DNA of 64,000 nt from Brasenia schreberi (GCA_036023115.1 JAYKKT010000055.1:9696001-9760000); one strand, 5' to 3'; positions 1 through 13,410 are shown, counted from the first letter of the stretch. The notes: a model not told the origin generated them from the sequence alone. Numbers and translations: made by a program.

Positions 1-1719
1 GGCAGATTCTGTGATGCCTAATGATGTTTGTTTCCTTGTTAAAGATCCATAAATGTTTGAATTCACTGTATAAGAGTAAACCCCGTCGTATAATTCTATT
101 TGTCCAGGTTCAATCGCCTACTATACCTGAGTGACATCGGTCACTTGGAAAGTAGGAGCTGACAAAACCTAATGAAGTTATCTTCCGATCTTCGTAAAAA
201 AAAATTGTCTAGAAACTTCGATATGTATAAAAATATCAAAAATGCTTATGACATCTCTAAAAGAATACTGGTGCATTCTTGGCATTATATTGCAGAAAAA
301 TGATTATATTCTGATGATATGAGATATTTTAGTACATGTCAGGAACTATGAACTATAGTTCCAGGGTTTGGGAAAGATCTCAGGAAAGTGTGTACAAAAT
401 TTAGGTTTTGGGGAGCCTTCAACTTATATCCAATCTTCTTGATTTTATGAAAGCAATATAAAACTAAGTAAAAAATAATACTATTTATTCACTTTCTTTT
501 TATGTGTTGTGGTTTCAAATTCCAAATGATTTCTTCTTTCATAGTGTCCAACATGATTAATTTGAAAAGAATGATGCACTTTTGAACTCTTTGTAAAGAA
601 ATTTGGAAGCACAAAAAATCTTTAGCAAGATCAAGTGAATGCATCTTAGGTAAAGATAGAGTAAAAATCTATGAAAACCATAGTAGCATGAATCTTAAGA
701 TAAAACAAGTGTAGAATGAGGTGGGGACAAAAATAAGGTATGGATATGAGTTGTATATAAAGTGAAAGTGAAGTGAATGAGAAAAGTTTGGTTCGAATGG
801 AAAGAACCCAAAATATGCTTAAAAAAACCTTCTTGAACAACAAGAGACTATTAAAGAAGAGCAATGTCAAGTAAAAACACCTCCTACATAATATAGAGAA
901 GACTTCAAGCCTACTAAAAGGAGAACAAGATTCAACTCCTAAGATAAAAAAAATATCCCAACTTGTAAGAAAATGCATTTATATCATTAGATGCATCATA
1001 CATGTGACTAGACATATGTTGTGATGTAATGAAGTGCACAATCTCAACCTTGATGGGACAAAGGATTTCCCTTGTGAAATTTCATAATGGAGATAATTTG
1101 AGTATAAGATAAAGGAAAGAAAAGAACAACTCTTTACAAACTAGAACAAATGTAGGTACTAAGATAAAAACAATCATACAGGTCAACTCTTTGTAGGTGA
1201 TTAGGGCACTTGTGCTGGTTTTGAAAGATCATAAAAGTATTTTCAAAAATCAGCCTCTTTGAATGAACCACTCCAAATAAAATATGGAAGGAAAAAGCAT
1301 TCCCACTAGACTAGTGACCCATAGGCAAATAGATAGCTAGAACTCTTAAATCGAGATGCAATATGCATCCCTCCTCAAATGTAATAAGTTCACGAGGCTA
1401 AATAAAGGTATAATATTTCTTAAATGCATGAAGATATATGATAAGACTTACTTGGTTCTTTCTAAATTGTTTCGAGTGTATAAAGGATGATAGCCCAAAA
1501 TAGAACTTTACTTTGCTTTCTTCTTTTTCTTTTATCTTTTACTTTTTTTCTCTTTTTCTCTTCTTTTTACGCCTTTTGGCTTTTCACTTTTTTTAGAATA
1601 TATCATTTTGGCACATATATCGAAATACATCACAAAATCATGGATGTGTGAGCTAGGCTTGAATCCATTACACTAAATACAAACACCACACCACACCACA
1701 CAACATGGAATCAAGAAGA
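1..1719. other. Gene-free AT-rich region with a Gypsy leader-like repeat
   Basis: No credible coding region was found here; the longest open frame (646-978, minus strand) is low complexity and resembles no family I know. Positions about 375-520 are clearly similar, in the same orientation, to about 9330-9470, next to the probable primer-binding site of the Gypsy element to the right, so a piece of the same Gypsy family probably lies here. Positions about 1500-1600 form a pyrimidine-rich tract on the + strand. Nothing else could be assigned. Confidence 0.5.
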
Positions 1720-1818
1720 CACTAGTCAATCTACAAGCTAAGATATCTCAATGATAAATTATTTTGGAATTACCAAAATGCAAATATCAACGATTTCCTA
1801 AATTTCCCAAAATTGAAA
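1720..1818. repeat. Left copy of long direct repeat flanking RTE LINE copy 1
   Basis: This 99-bp stretch, beginning CACTAGTCAATCTACAAGC, recurs at 3771-3881 with one ~12-bp indel and few substitutions. The two copies bracket the LINE exactly: the CAA-repeat 3' tail of the LINE starts right after this copy and the other end of the LINE abuts the right copy. The simplest reading is a target-site duplication made at insertion. Confidence 0.85.
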
Positions 1819-3770
1819 CAACAACAACAACAATTAAGCCTTTTTCCATAATAGACGGGGTCGGCTACATGGATTCTTTGTTTCCACAGATCCCTATTGT
1901 GTGCCATGTTAGCAATTAACTCACAATAAGCTAGATCATTCTTTATTGTTTCTTTCCAACACTTTTGTGGTCGTCGTCTAGCTCTTTTAATACTTTCAAA
2001 TTTAGTTTTTCGTACCTTCTTACAAGTTCTTTTGATATTCTTTCTATATGTCCAAACCATCTTAAACAATATTCTCTCATTTTATCCTCTATTGGTGCCA
2101 CTCCTAATTTGTTTCTAATAACCTCATTATGTATACGGTCTTTTCTTGTATGATCACTCATCCATCTCAACATCTTCATTTCTATCACAAACATCTTTTA
2201 TACATGTTGATGATTAACTGCCCAACACTCATAATCATAGAACATGGCAGGCCTAATTGTTGTTCTATAATATTTATCTTTTAACTTTAATGGTATCTTC
2301 TTATCACAAAGAATACCTAAAGTTCCTCTCCATTTTAAGCAACCAGCATTAATTCTATGCGTAAAATCTCCATAAATTCTTCCATCACTATGAAAATTTG
2401 ACACTAGGCATTTAAAACTTTCCTTTTGGGAGATGCAATGTGTGCCAATTTCAATTTTTATATCCTCTGAGGTAACCAAATGATCAAACTTACATTCCAT
2501 ATATTCTGTCTTTGTTCTACTAAGTCGGAGGCCTTTGCTTTCTAATGTTTCTCTTCATAGTTCCAATTTTCTATTAACTTTTTCCTTAGACTCCTCCACT
2601 AATACAATGTCATCTGCAAATAGCATACACAAAGTACTTCATCTTGAGTATGTTTTGTTAACTCATCAATCACCATTATAAATAAGTATGGACTTAAAGT
2701 TGATCCTTGATGTAACCCAATATTAACTTCAAAGAAGTCTGTCATTCCTTCATGAGTCCTCACACATATTTTTGCATTATCATACATGTCTCTTATAAGG
2801 TTAATGTATGTCAATGGGATACCTCTTTTTTCTAAAGTTCTTCAAAGAATCTCCCTCGATACTCTATCATAAGCTTTTTCTAGATCAATAAATATCATGT
2901 GAAGGTCTTTCTTTTTTGCTCTAAAATGTTCCATAAGACATCTCAAAAGTTGAATCGCTTCAACAGTAGATCTGCCTGGCATGAATCCAAATTGGTTCTC
3001 TGTTGTACTTGATACTTGTCTTAACCTATGTTCGATAATTCTTTCCCACAATTTCATAGTATGGCTTATTAACTTGATACCTCGATAATTTGCACAATTT
3101 TGAATGTCTCCCTTGTTCTTATATATGGGTATAAGTGTACTTGCTCTCCATTCCTCGGGCATCTTTTGGTTTTTCCATATTTCATTAAATAGTCTTGTGA
3201 GCCAAGTGATTCCTATTTCTCCTAGTATTTTCCAAACTTCTATAGGAATATTATCTGGTCCTACCGATTTACCACCCTTCATAGCCTCTTTGACTTCATT
3301 CTTTTGAATACGTCGGTAGAAATTGTGGTTTATATATTTTTCTGATTTGGCTAACTCTCCTAAGCTAATACTAACATTTTTATTTTCATTAAAAAGCTTA
3401 TAAAAATAGTTTTTCCATGTATTTCTTATATCATCATCTGCAACTAGAATTTTTTCATCCTCATCCTTGATGCATCTAACATAATTAAGATCTTTAGTTT
3501 TCTTATCTCTAGCCATAGCTATCCTAAAAATATCTCTTTTACCCTCTTTTGAGTTGAGTTTTTTATATAAATCCTACCAAATTTTAGCTTTTGCTTCACT
3601 CACGGCCTTTTTCGCCTCCTTCTTTGCTTTATTATAAGCCTTTAAAGTTTCATTAGTTTTCTTAGCATAATGTAATTTATAACATGCCCTATTTTTGTTT
3701 TGCAAAGAAAGAAGCGAAAAAGGCCGTGAGTGAAGCAAAAGCTAAAATTTGGGAGGATTTATATAAAAAA
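1819..3770 (-). mobile_element. RTE-type LINE copy 1, 5'-truncated with 5' foldback
   Basis: Non-LTR retrotransposon on the minus strand. The 3' tail is the (GTT)n repeat seen as CAACAACAACAA at 1819-1833. Reverse transcriptase pieces are at 2842-3516 (motifs AYDRVSRE, FMPGRSTVEAI, YRGIKL), 2599-2814 ([13 protein letters not shown]) and 1770-2500 (C-terminal region with the EMKMLRWM-type block). The endonuclease domain is absent, so the copy is 5'-truncated. Frames are broken between blocks, so it is inactive. The organisation (about 3.2 kb when complete, trinucleotide tail) is that of the RTE clade. The same family recurs at about 19520-25140, 43863-46965 and 63507-64000. Confidence 0.9.
2842..3516 (-). 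pseudogene. RTE LINE reverse transcriptase fragment
   Basis: A 224-residue open frame covering the linker before the RT domain and its first blocks. Visible: [20 protein letters not shown] (RT block 1/2), ENQFGFMPGRSTVEAI (block 2a) and FIDLEKAYDRVSRE, where the aspartate of FIDLEKAYD is the first catalytic carboxylate. The second catalytic motif (ADD) lies further 3' on the element, outside this frame, and is broken here. This is the longest uninterrupted piece of this copy. Expression is not expected. Confidence 0.85.
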
Positions 3771-3771
3771 C
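3558..3771. repeat. Inverted repeat at the 5' end of LINE copy 1
   Basis: About 70 bp at 3558-3626 reappears as its reverse complement at 3702-3771, with about 75 bp of LINE sequence between. Both arms carry the same RTE LINE segment, including the string GCTTTTGCTTCACTCACGG in one orientation. The outer arm is therefore LINE sequence inverted with respect to the rest of the copy and abuts the right target-site repeat. Such 5' inversions are the known signature of twin priming during LINE integration; this one keeps a duplicated overlap. Confidence 0.8.
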
Positions 3772-3881
3772 ACTAGTCAATCTACAAGCTAAGATATCTC
3801 AATGATAAATTATTTTGGAAATTAAGAGAATATTACCAAAATGCAAATATCAACGATTTCCTAAATTTCCCAAAACTGAAA
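3771..3881. repeat. Right copy of long direct repeat flanking LINE copy 1
   Basis: This is the partner of 1720-1818. It differs mainly by an extra ~12 bp in the middle (AATTAAGAGAAT region) and single substitutions. Its start coincides with the end of the inverted LINE 5' arm. Confidence 0.85.
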
Positions 3882-4199
3882 ATCAAGCAAAAATGATTTT
3901 TGCAAAATGGTTTAATTTGAAGAGGTTCAAAACAAAGTGAAACTCATATTTTCAAAATCAAAATTCAAAAGGCACAAGCATCATAAGTGCATCAAGATAT
4001 CAAAAATTGAAATCCAAAAATAGTATTTCCGACCACGGAAGCAAGGACTGGAAGAAATTAAGTCATAAGAGCACAATACTAGGGTCATCACACATAATCC
4101 ATATAAAATTAGATTTTAAAAATAATACCTCCAGTCATCATGGCAACGACTCAAAATAATTAAGCCATAGGAACACAACAACAGAAGCATCGTGCTAAT

Positions 4200-4976
4200 C
4201 CTTGCCTTTAGACAATTTTTAAGAGATATGACCTTATCCTTTACACAAAATCAATCAGTCAAAATGAGTGTTTTATTGGTTGTTTCTGCTTGACTATTTC
4301 CTTAGGGATAATAAGGTAAGAAAAAATGTTGGGTAATGTCAATGGAACAACATAGTCTATCAACACACTCATTCTTGAAATGAGTCTCATTATTACAAAT
4401 GATATCTCTAGAAACACCAAAACAACATACAATGCTTTTTTTAATGAATAAAGCTACATGTTTTCCTAGAACTCTAGACAAAAATACAGCTTCAACCTAT
4501 TTAATAAAATGTTTTATAGCAATTAAGATGAACCTATGACCCTTAGATGCATGTGAAAATATGGGACTGAAGACATCAAATGCACACATGAAAAAAGGAA
4601 AAGGACTAACTACTGCATCCAACACTAATGTAGGTGCATGAATGACATGACCATGGATCTGATAATTGTGATTGTGCTTCACATGTACGTGATAATCAAG
4701 ACTTAAAGTGGATTAATAGTAACCCGCTCTAAGAATCTTCTTTGCTATCATCTGGGCATGACCATGACCACCATAATTTCCCTTGTGACATTCATGTATA
4801 ATATACTCAGCCTCGACTTGATCGACACATCTGAGTAAGACACTGGAGAATCCTTTCTTGTAAAGTAACACCCCCAAGGAGGTGGTGTCAGGTAGATAGC
4901 TTTCTAATAGTCTTTTGGTCTCTATGGATAGCATGTGGTGGAAACTTACATTTTTCAAGGAAAACCTAGATGTCAT
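4200..4976 (-). pseudogene. Gypsy integrase relic
   Basis: The minus strand reads an H2C2 zinc-finger region (4713-4976) with LLRCVDQVEAEYIIHECH followed by the GHAQMIAKKILRAGYY block. A short spacer leads to the core (4497-4682) containing HAPTLVLDAVVSPFPF, DVFSPIF and SKGHRFILIAIKHFIK, the usual 'GHRFILVAIDYFTK' block. A degraded continuation further left carries ETHFKNE and LPYYP-like remnants of the second catalytic segment. Stops separate the blocks, so no active integrase is encoded. Confidence 0.8.
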
Positions 4977-5650
4977 GAAACTAAGATAAAACCATTGTTT
5001 ATAGGCTCAACACAATACATGGTAGGTTTAGTGGAACTAGGTTTGTAAGCAGGAAGAGCTAACTTTCGAATCTTGACAGACCTAGTGGATAGATTCAGAC
5101 TAAGTGCAAAAGATGAGGCTAGAGAGGACAAACTATCAATAAAAGTGTTATCCTTCCTCTCTATATGTGTGAAAGAACAATGGTCAAATGGTTGTACTAG
5201 ATTGTGTAACATTGTGATAGAGTGATAAGCAATCATTGTCAAACTCTAGTAACTTGGTTTATGATTAAGATGGAATCACCAAACATGTCAACTCGAGTAA
5301 CACCTAGACTCAAGAGGATCTTTAGGTCTTGTATGAAAGCCTCATATTCAACATGATTAGATTACTCAAAGTCTAGTCAACACAAAAGAGGGATATATGA
5401 TCCTTGAGGAAAAACTAAGACAACCTTGATACCTACTCTGGCTCGAGTCCTAAAACGGTTGAAATGCATTTTCCAGGTATAATTAAATTCTTCACTTGAG
5501 AGCACATGGTGCTTCCAAACATTGATTATCGTAAGGATCTTATCATTTGGAAAATGATCGAACATCGAAACTTGATCACTTAAAGGTAAACTTGCTAAAT
5601 TATCAGTAAGGGCTTGAGCTTTTAAGGACTTCTGCGACTCATATCTAAGG
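4973..5650 (-). pseudogene. Gypsy RNase H relic
   Basis: Two minus-strand pieces fit the plant Gypsy RNase H. The piece at 5377-5565 ends with WKMHFNRFRTRARVGIKVVL and FPQGSYIPLLC, the 'W-x-FDGA..GAGVGIVLVSPQG' strand pair in which the first catalytic Asp is replaced by Asn. The piece at 4973-5242 contains CSFTHIERKDNTFIDSLSSLA, the 'FTHIPRSQNQFADALATLAS' block that carries the last catalytic Asp. Stops lie between them. Confidence 0.75.
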
Positions 5651-5699
5651 TCATATTCTATTTGAAGTAGTTGTCATTTATAGGCTACTCAGTGGACAA

Positions 5700-6900
5700 C
5701 ATGTAGTGGTACAACTTTTGAGTTACTTATACTAATGCTAGACTTGTCCTTTCCAATCGGTTGTACTTCTGCTCATACTAACTAGGGTTTTTGAGATGTA
5801 GTATATGGTATACTCAATCTTTTCATCATCCTCATATTGTGGTAGGACGCCCACAAAGATGACTCGTGAACAAACAGGTACAAAAAAAGGAGTGGACGAC
5901 TAGGCATAGTGGGTCTAAGGGTAGGGGGAATCGAGAAATACTCCTTTAGCTGGTCAAAATATTACTGATACTTATCATCCCATTCAAAGTAAGCATTCTC
6001 ATAAAACAATCAGTTAAATGGTTTGCATCTTATGTCTAAGTTATAGATAAACCTTTGTATGGCTTAGATTCGACCTTGGAGACTCCTAAATTAGGATATG
6101 TTGGAGGGTGGTGGCATGTCGATGATGACTCAGACCTTAGATGGGTCAACTTCTATACTCATTTGGCCGACCAAGAACCTTAAGAGTTTATAAGACTCAA
6201 ATCCAAAGACACTTAAGAGGGTTTAACTTTAGGTTGTATTGGAATGGTCAAACACCTACGATAAAGACTCTAGGTGTGTGGCTTTTGTTCTAAATATTAC
6301 TAAAATGTCAACCACGTAAACCTCCATAAAACTGATTGTGAAAGATCATTATTATAGCCTGTTGATATGTCGTTGCAACATTTTTGAGTCCAAAAGGCAT
6401 TATTGTATAACAATAAGTGCCTTAAGGAATCGTAAACGCAGGCTTGTATTGGTGATGGGTGTTTGGGTCAAGATAGGTGACACAAGAACAACTAAGGACT
6501 CAGAGAAGGTAATATCAGAAACTTTCATCTTATTGGTTATGTCTTGTATGACTTTCCTATGAGTGGATGACGAATTTATGAGTTATAGGATGAACATTCA
6601 ACTTGAGTTTTGGCAAGGTGATGTTCTAAGTCATATTTAGTTAAGGGATCTTTCTCCTTGTCTTAGGTTGGCATTGGAACTTTGGAAGCTCGGATTTTTA
6701 AAAGTTAAGATCTAGGTCTAGGTGGATCTCTAAGATGTTTAGATTTATATATTTGACATAACCGAGTAACCTCACTCACATGCGGATGGTTAAAGGAAGT
6801 TAGGGAATAATCGATAGAGGGTATCTCTTGAAGGATGATAGGACATCGAGATCCTTGAGTTGATGAGTGCATAGGACTAAGTATGATAACAAGTTTCTAC
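5700..6900 (-). pseudogene. Gypsy reverse transcriptase relic
   Basis: Translating the minus strand in shifting frames gives, in order, GTYCYTIMPFGLKNVATTYQ near 6430-6370, a remnant of the catalytic YVDD box as VYVVD (Asp-Asp lost) near 6320, LLSVFGFESYKLLRFLVGQM with IEVDPSKV near 6220-6140, and DMPPPSN near 6120. These are the consecutive blocks of a Gypsy RT from palm to connection domain. Frameshifts, internal stops and the damaged YVDD show that it is dead. Confidence 0.75.
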
Positions 6901-7642
6901 TTCCTAGGGAACTGATGGGGTAATAAGGTCTAACCTTAGACTTGGGATTATACGATTTTAGAGTGAACACTCTATAGGTCAAGGTAGACTTAAAAGCAGT
7001 AGAAGTTAACATGAAGACTAGTAAGACAAGGAATATTGTGTAGGTGGACAAGAATGTGCAGTAGATGGTGTATAGTGAAGTGATGAATAATCTGGATACC
7101 TTAGACTTGCTATAGGGGAACCTGAGGTGTATTCAAGTGATACAGGAGCATATTTTCGAGATTGTAGTGTGTACTCTATAGATGGAAGAGTATATTTTAG
7201 GGATTAAGATGTGTATTCTACATATTGTAATGTATACTCTAGAGATGCATAGGTATATTTTGGGATTGAAGAGTCTAATTTGGGCAAGAGAGTGTGATGT
7301 TATAGGACCTAATGAATGTGTAGGGGATGGTATAGGTGAAGATGCTTGGTTATGTGAATCTGAAAGGGATGTCACCTGAGACATAGAGAGCATGATTACA
7401 AAATATGGGCATCTAGAGAGTTCAAAAAAAGTGTTTGCCTCTGTGATTAACCTAGAGGGGATGACTTGTCTTAAAGGTTCTATAAGAGAAACCCCAAGCA
7501 GATGAACTACCTAAGGGGTGAATGATATAGAAGTATCTGACTCAACTATTTTTGACTTTTTAGAAACAAGAGCTTTTGAGTAACACATTATAACTTGGGC
7601 CTTATTGTGTTGAGGGAATAGGTTTTTCAAGATACCTTGATC

Positions 7643-7903
7643 TTAGTTTCCCTTATTAGGCTTAGACTCGATAGTAAGGGAACCCTTTCCTTGGTCAATC
7701 ATATCTTTGATCCTATGATTTAGGAAAATGCATTCACTAGTGTCATACCCATTGAGCCTATAAAAGTAGTAATACTTATCTAGGTATTGTTCCTTTAAAG
7801 TTGGATTAGATGGGTTGTGAGGAAGAGTGATCACATCTTGATTGACAAGGATATTTAGAATTTTCATGAAGGGTTGTCTTAGAGGAGTGAATTTTCCATT
7901 CAT
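7643..7903 (-). pseudogene. Gypsy gag zinc-finger region
   Basis: An 86-residue frame containing YYYFYRLNGYDTSECIFLNH and RIKDMIDQGKGSL. This corresponds to the C-terminal gag block 'YCxFHRxxGHxTxxCxxLxxxIxDLIxxG' of Tat-like Gypsy elements. Cys and His positions are partly replaced (Tyr for Cys, Tyr for His), so nucleic-acid binding by this finger would be lost. Confidence 0.7.
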
Positions 7904-7949
7904 GATCTAGTTATAAGTCTAGGATATCTTTGTCTCACTTTCGCTTTTT

Positions 7950-9080
7950 TTCTAGTGCTCGGGTATGACAACATAGGTTTCTTCAGGTCTATACTAGAGA
8001 GAGTTAGCAAGGGATGATTCATTAGGCTTAGGTCTAGGATTTTGCTTTTTCATCCTATCTTGGTCATTAGGCTTGACTTTGGTAGGTTTTATCTCCTAAA
8101 ACTCATCAAACACCCCTTTTCTAAAGTTTGACTCAAATAGAGTAGTATTCTTTATTAAAATTTTGAAAGTAGCAATTTCATAAAAGGCTTGCATAGTTTT
8201 TAGCTTGGGTGAATTTTTTTTAAAATGAACATTACAGTACATAACTCAATTAAGGGTTGTTCCACTTTACCTAGGACAACTCTCCATCAAGTGATAAAAG
8301 TGAGTATATTTACCTCTCCTTTGTTTGGTATCCCTAAGGGTAGATAAGTTATAGGTATCGTCATAGCTCTTCAAAGATTTTATATTGACTCAGATTTTGA
8401 CTAGCCATCCACCTAAGACTTCGCCCTTGATTGCCCTTCACGTGAACAATTGTAGATGAGAATTTGGATCTCATTTTCTATTAAATTGATGAAACTCGGG
8501 TATGTCATCATCACTATCCATTTCATAATCCAATGGTAGGAAATCTCTTATTTGGTATTTCTTCCTCTCCATTCTTGTGCTCCAAGGTATTCTTAGCATA
8601 TCCTTCTTATATCTTTTTTTTGTGGTTAATTCTAGTTGGTAAAGAAACTCTTTTGTGGTGAACTTTGGCTTTTTTTACTTTGGATGATCTTTTCTTAATC
8701 TTTGTCTCATTACTACTCCTTGTTTGTTCATAATCAAAGTTGTTTGGGTGTGAGTTGACTTCTTCTTCATCTTCTTCTTCATCTTGTTCTTAGGTTTCAC
8801 TATGTTCTCTTCTCTCCTTTTCTACCTTCATGATTTGATTCTCAAGTTGGGCTTGTTTGAGTTTGTTCCTTAGGAACTCCAGCTCGGCCTCATAGTCTTG
8901 AGGTGAAGCCTTAAGTGAATGGACCCTAGAATGGTTGGGCTTAGGTTGAAGAGATTGATTGTTAGAAGAGCATACATCCTCTATGAGTTCATGATCTATA
9001 GGCTTTTTGGATTCGAAATCTTTATGAGACATGGATAAAACATTGGTCTTGGATGAGGTTTGATATGGATGTGAAGACAT
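7950..9080 (-). pseudogene. Gypsy gag relic
   Basis: The piece beginning with the ATG at 9080 (to 8790, 96 aa) has a coiled-coil-like stretch (DYEAELEFLRNKLKQAQLEN). After a stop, the frame continues into an acidic run (QDEEEDEEEVNSHPNN) and a Lys-rich run. Further left, frame-shifted blocks resemble the gag capsid region (IPEFHQFNRK, then FESNFRKGVFDEF). The order and neighbours identify it as gag; function is inferred only from context. Confidence 0.6.
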
Positions 9081-9472
9081 AATTTTGTTTTATTTTGTTT
9101 TGTATTTTATCTTTTTAAGATCTATTAAGTCTAGAAAGGCTACGTATTGTGCACTAGGGTGTAGCTATGTGGGTGTGTATAATAAATATGTGTGGTCTTA
9201 CTCTAGGTGCACCTTGTGTTGAGTGTGGAAAACAATGATTCTTACAATTAAAATAAATAATTAAATAAAAAATTAAAACTAACCAACAATTTTGGGTAGA
9301 CGTGCGGGTCATACCGAGCATGCAAAAAGAAAATTGTGTACAAATTTTAGGTTCTGCAAAACCCTCAACTTATATCTAATCTTCTTAGTTTTATGAAAGC
9401 ACGATAAAAACTAAATCAAGAGTGATTCACCTCTTATTCACTTTTCTTTTATCTCTTGTGGACCCAAATCAA

Positions 9473-9490
9473 GTTCTTTTCAGAATCGCC
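9473..9490 (-). promoter_or_regulatory. Probable tRNA primer-binding site of the Gypsy element
   Basis: Read on the minus strand the sequence is GGCGATTCTGAAAAGAAC. Its first half resembles the GGCGACTCTG-type primer-binding site common in Tat/Ogre Gypsy elements. It sits just inside the presumed 5' LTR and upstream (in the element's sense) of gag. The match covers only about 10 bases, so this is a tentative call. Confidence 0.4.
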
Positions 9491-9491
9491 T

Positions 9492-10599
9492 TCTTGCCCC
9501 GACAGGCAAGTGTTGGTTTTTGTACTACAAAATTTCTAGCCAATAAAAGGAAAAATACCTACACAATTGAATTGAAATGTGAGAGCAAAAAGGGTTCCTA
9601 TTCCTATTGGTTTTAGGTCATAATTGGATTTTGATTTAATTTGAGTGTGGATCCTAATTTGGATATGGGCCTGTAAAATGAATATGGCTAGAATCAATCC
9701 TAAGAAAATGATGCCCTAATTAAAATTAAAAATATGCAACTAATTATTAAAAAAGTGTTAAGATGCAAAAATCCTAAAAGATCCTCATATCTAGTGTGCA
9801 TGAATTTTAAATATTTTATAAAATCAAATATACATGAGATAAAAGAATTATGCAAAGGAGATGAAATAATGGGATCTTGAACATGCATAAATTAAATTTA
9901 ATGTATAAAATAATTCTAACCTACCAAGAATTCAACTATATATGTAAGAACAAAATTAAAGAAGGAAGATATAAGATGATTCCAATATAGTGAGTAGACA
10001 ATAAAATGCTAGCTGAAAATATTATGTAATATGCTGAGTAAGAGGAAGAACCGGATAATCACAATGAATATCGATTTGTGGGCCTCAAGATGTGACACCA
10101 CAAAATAGTCTTCCCTACTCAACTTGAACACCACTGTCTTCAATTCTGATGAAGCAGCGTAACCACACACCACCCCACATACACCAATTCTTAGAAAAAG
10201 GAGGTTGGATCGAGAATGCCTAGCAACTCTTAGTGGTCGGCTCTTAGGTATGGGTTGAAACAATGATCACTCGTCATAATAACACAAACAAAGATTACTC
10301 GAATTCTTGAATTGGTTGGATGGTTCGAGATGGTGCAAGACCATTTTTTATATAGAGGATCCCTTGACTATATGGTAAAAGAAATACAAGTGATAAATCT
10401 GCATAAATTTTTTCCTAAAAGGAATCCTGAGATTTAGGACATCTAAATTTGGTGAGTTAGAATTTTTTTCCTTACAGTCCATTAAAATCTTGTTATCAAT
10501 ATTAAATTTTCTTGGCTATATAAAAGGGTTTTCTTTAGTCTATAAGTCTTGCTCTTCGAATTCGTGAATGCCCATTTTGATTTTCTCTCTTTCACAACA

Positions 10600-10600
<1 letters not shown>
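9492..10600 (-). repeat. Probable 5' LTR of the Gypsy element
   Basis: The stretch lies upstream of gag and the probable primer-binding site and has no coding content. On the minus strand it contains CTCTATATAAAAAA at about 10348-10361, a good TATA box 850 bp before the LTR end. The outer boundary is approximate, because no matching 3' LTR or target-site duplication was located. Confidence 0.45.
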
Positions 10601-11999
<1,399 letters not shown>

Positions 12000-12008
12000 C
12001 TACTATCT

Positions 12009-12043
12009 GCACACCCCTTTTACTATACACACACCCCAATTTA
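12009..12043. repeat. Left terminal inverted repeat of the MULE
   Basis: The core CCCCTTTTACTATACACACA is complementary to 15735-15762 with a few mismatches. The similarity continues weakly inward, including an 'ATTTATGTAAATACCAAAAAT'-like stretch here and 'GTAAGTATTAAAATG'-like sequence on the other side. Confidence 0.7.
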
Positions 12044-12672
12044 TGTAAATACCAAAAATATCCCACAACATTTCATCTCTCCTCCCCACATCAAAATTCG
12101 ATGATTTTTCAACTTCCTCTGACCGTCGATTTTCATCCAATTTTCATTCATTAACAAATGATATATCATTATTTGTAACCAACTATCTTCGATTAATAAC
12201 TTATGAACCTAGTTAGAATCAAATGAACCATGAAACAAGAATGAAAAAAGTAAATCGAAGATATGATAGATTTGCCCATTTTCTAGATTTTTCTTAAAAT
12301 TTAGAAGGTTAGTTTTTACTGAAATCATTGTATTTTCATTGCTTTGCTTGAAATCTTTCAAATTTCCAAATATTTGAAGATGATTTCCGATTTCGTACAA
12401 AACCAAAAGGGGAGCCGAAACCATGAAGGGAAACGTAGTACAAGCGTGTCTCTTCTTATGGAGAGACGCAATCTAGGTGTGTCCCTTATGGTGGGAGATG
12501 TGACCGAGGTATGTATCCCTTAAAGATAGTCATGTCTCCTTCAATCGAATAGTTTTTTTTATGATATTTGATATTTATATTTTTATTATAAAATGATAAC
12601 AACTAGAATTAAAGCACTTATGATGGAAAAGATTTAAAAAAAAGACTGACTAATTAATGCACTTATCATATA

Positions 12673-13410
12673 ATGACTAAGGATTATGGTAGTGGTTTCA
12701 GTGCACCAAATGATGTATTTGTTAACTGGTTGACAGAAGAGGTAGATGATAAATTTGTTGATTGCGAGTATAATGTGCTAGACTATTCCTTTGTGTTTAT
12801 GATGGATGATATGTGTAGGAGTCATAATGAACTTATTAGCAATGTACGACTAGTTGGAGGAAGTATAACATTGTTATAGTGTTAGTTGTTCGAAAAGAAA
12901 AGGTGACGTAATAAGCAAGGTACGACTTGTATATGAAAAGAGTGGCAAGTATAAGCAAAATTGTGGTGTTGATGTTGAAAGTATTAGGTGTATGGGTACT
13001 AAAAAAGTTAGTTGCTCCTTATTAAGGGGAAAGGGTGGAGTGTATGGATATTTGAAGTTTCATGTAGTTAATGAGACATATAATCATCCTTTAGGGTTGT
13101 ATCTCGAATGACATGCTTATGTAGAGAGATTGAGTAGCTCTAGATACAGTGTAACAAAATATCCTATATAAAACCATTGCAATATGTATTTCAAGTGAGT
13201 GGACATGAAAATATGAATACGACAAAGCATACTTATAATACAAGGATGAAAATCAGGAAGAAAGATTAAGGTTTACGAAGTATTTTATAACAACTACTAT
13301 ATGATCTAATATGGATACTGTTAGTGACATTATATTTGTGCATCCTCATTTCATACACTTACTAAAGTTATAAAATAACATCCTAGATACAACCCAAATA
13401 AAAAATATCA
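12673..13410 (+). pseudogene. MULE transposase N-terminal relic
   Basis: An open piece (12673-12879) is followed, with frame changes, by VRLVYEKSGKYKQNCGVDV, then GYLKFHVVNETYNHPLGL, the FAR1/MULE DNA-binding block ('..W.L.V..G.HNH.L'). After more frameshifts comes TVSDIIFVHPHFIHLLKL followed by NNILDTTQIKNI, matching the MULE 'VLILDSTYKTNKY' block that holds the first catalytic Asp. The remainder of the catalytic domain is missing. The relic is strongly degraded but identifiable. Confidence 0.65.

Larger units (their letters stand above)
3882..9491 (-). mobile_element. Ty3/Gypsy retrotransposon internal region, decayed
   Basis: Going leftwards on the minus strand the order is gag (about 9080-7640), RT (about 6900-6000), RNase H (about 5990-4980) and integrase (about 4980-4200). 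That is the Gypsy order, with integrase last. The family style (gag finger of the type FYRLNGYDTSEC, RT motif MPFGLKN, integrase finger ending KKILRAGYY) matches the Tat/Ogre-like plant Gypsy group. Stops and frameshifts occur throughout. The 3' end is not resolved, because the left side is occupied by the LINE and its flanking repeats. Confidence 0.8.
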
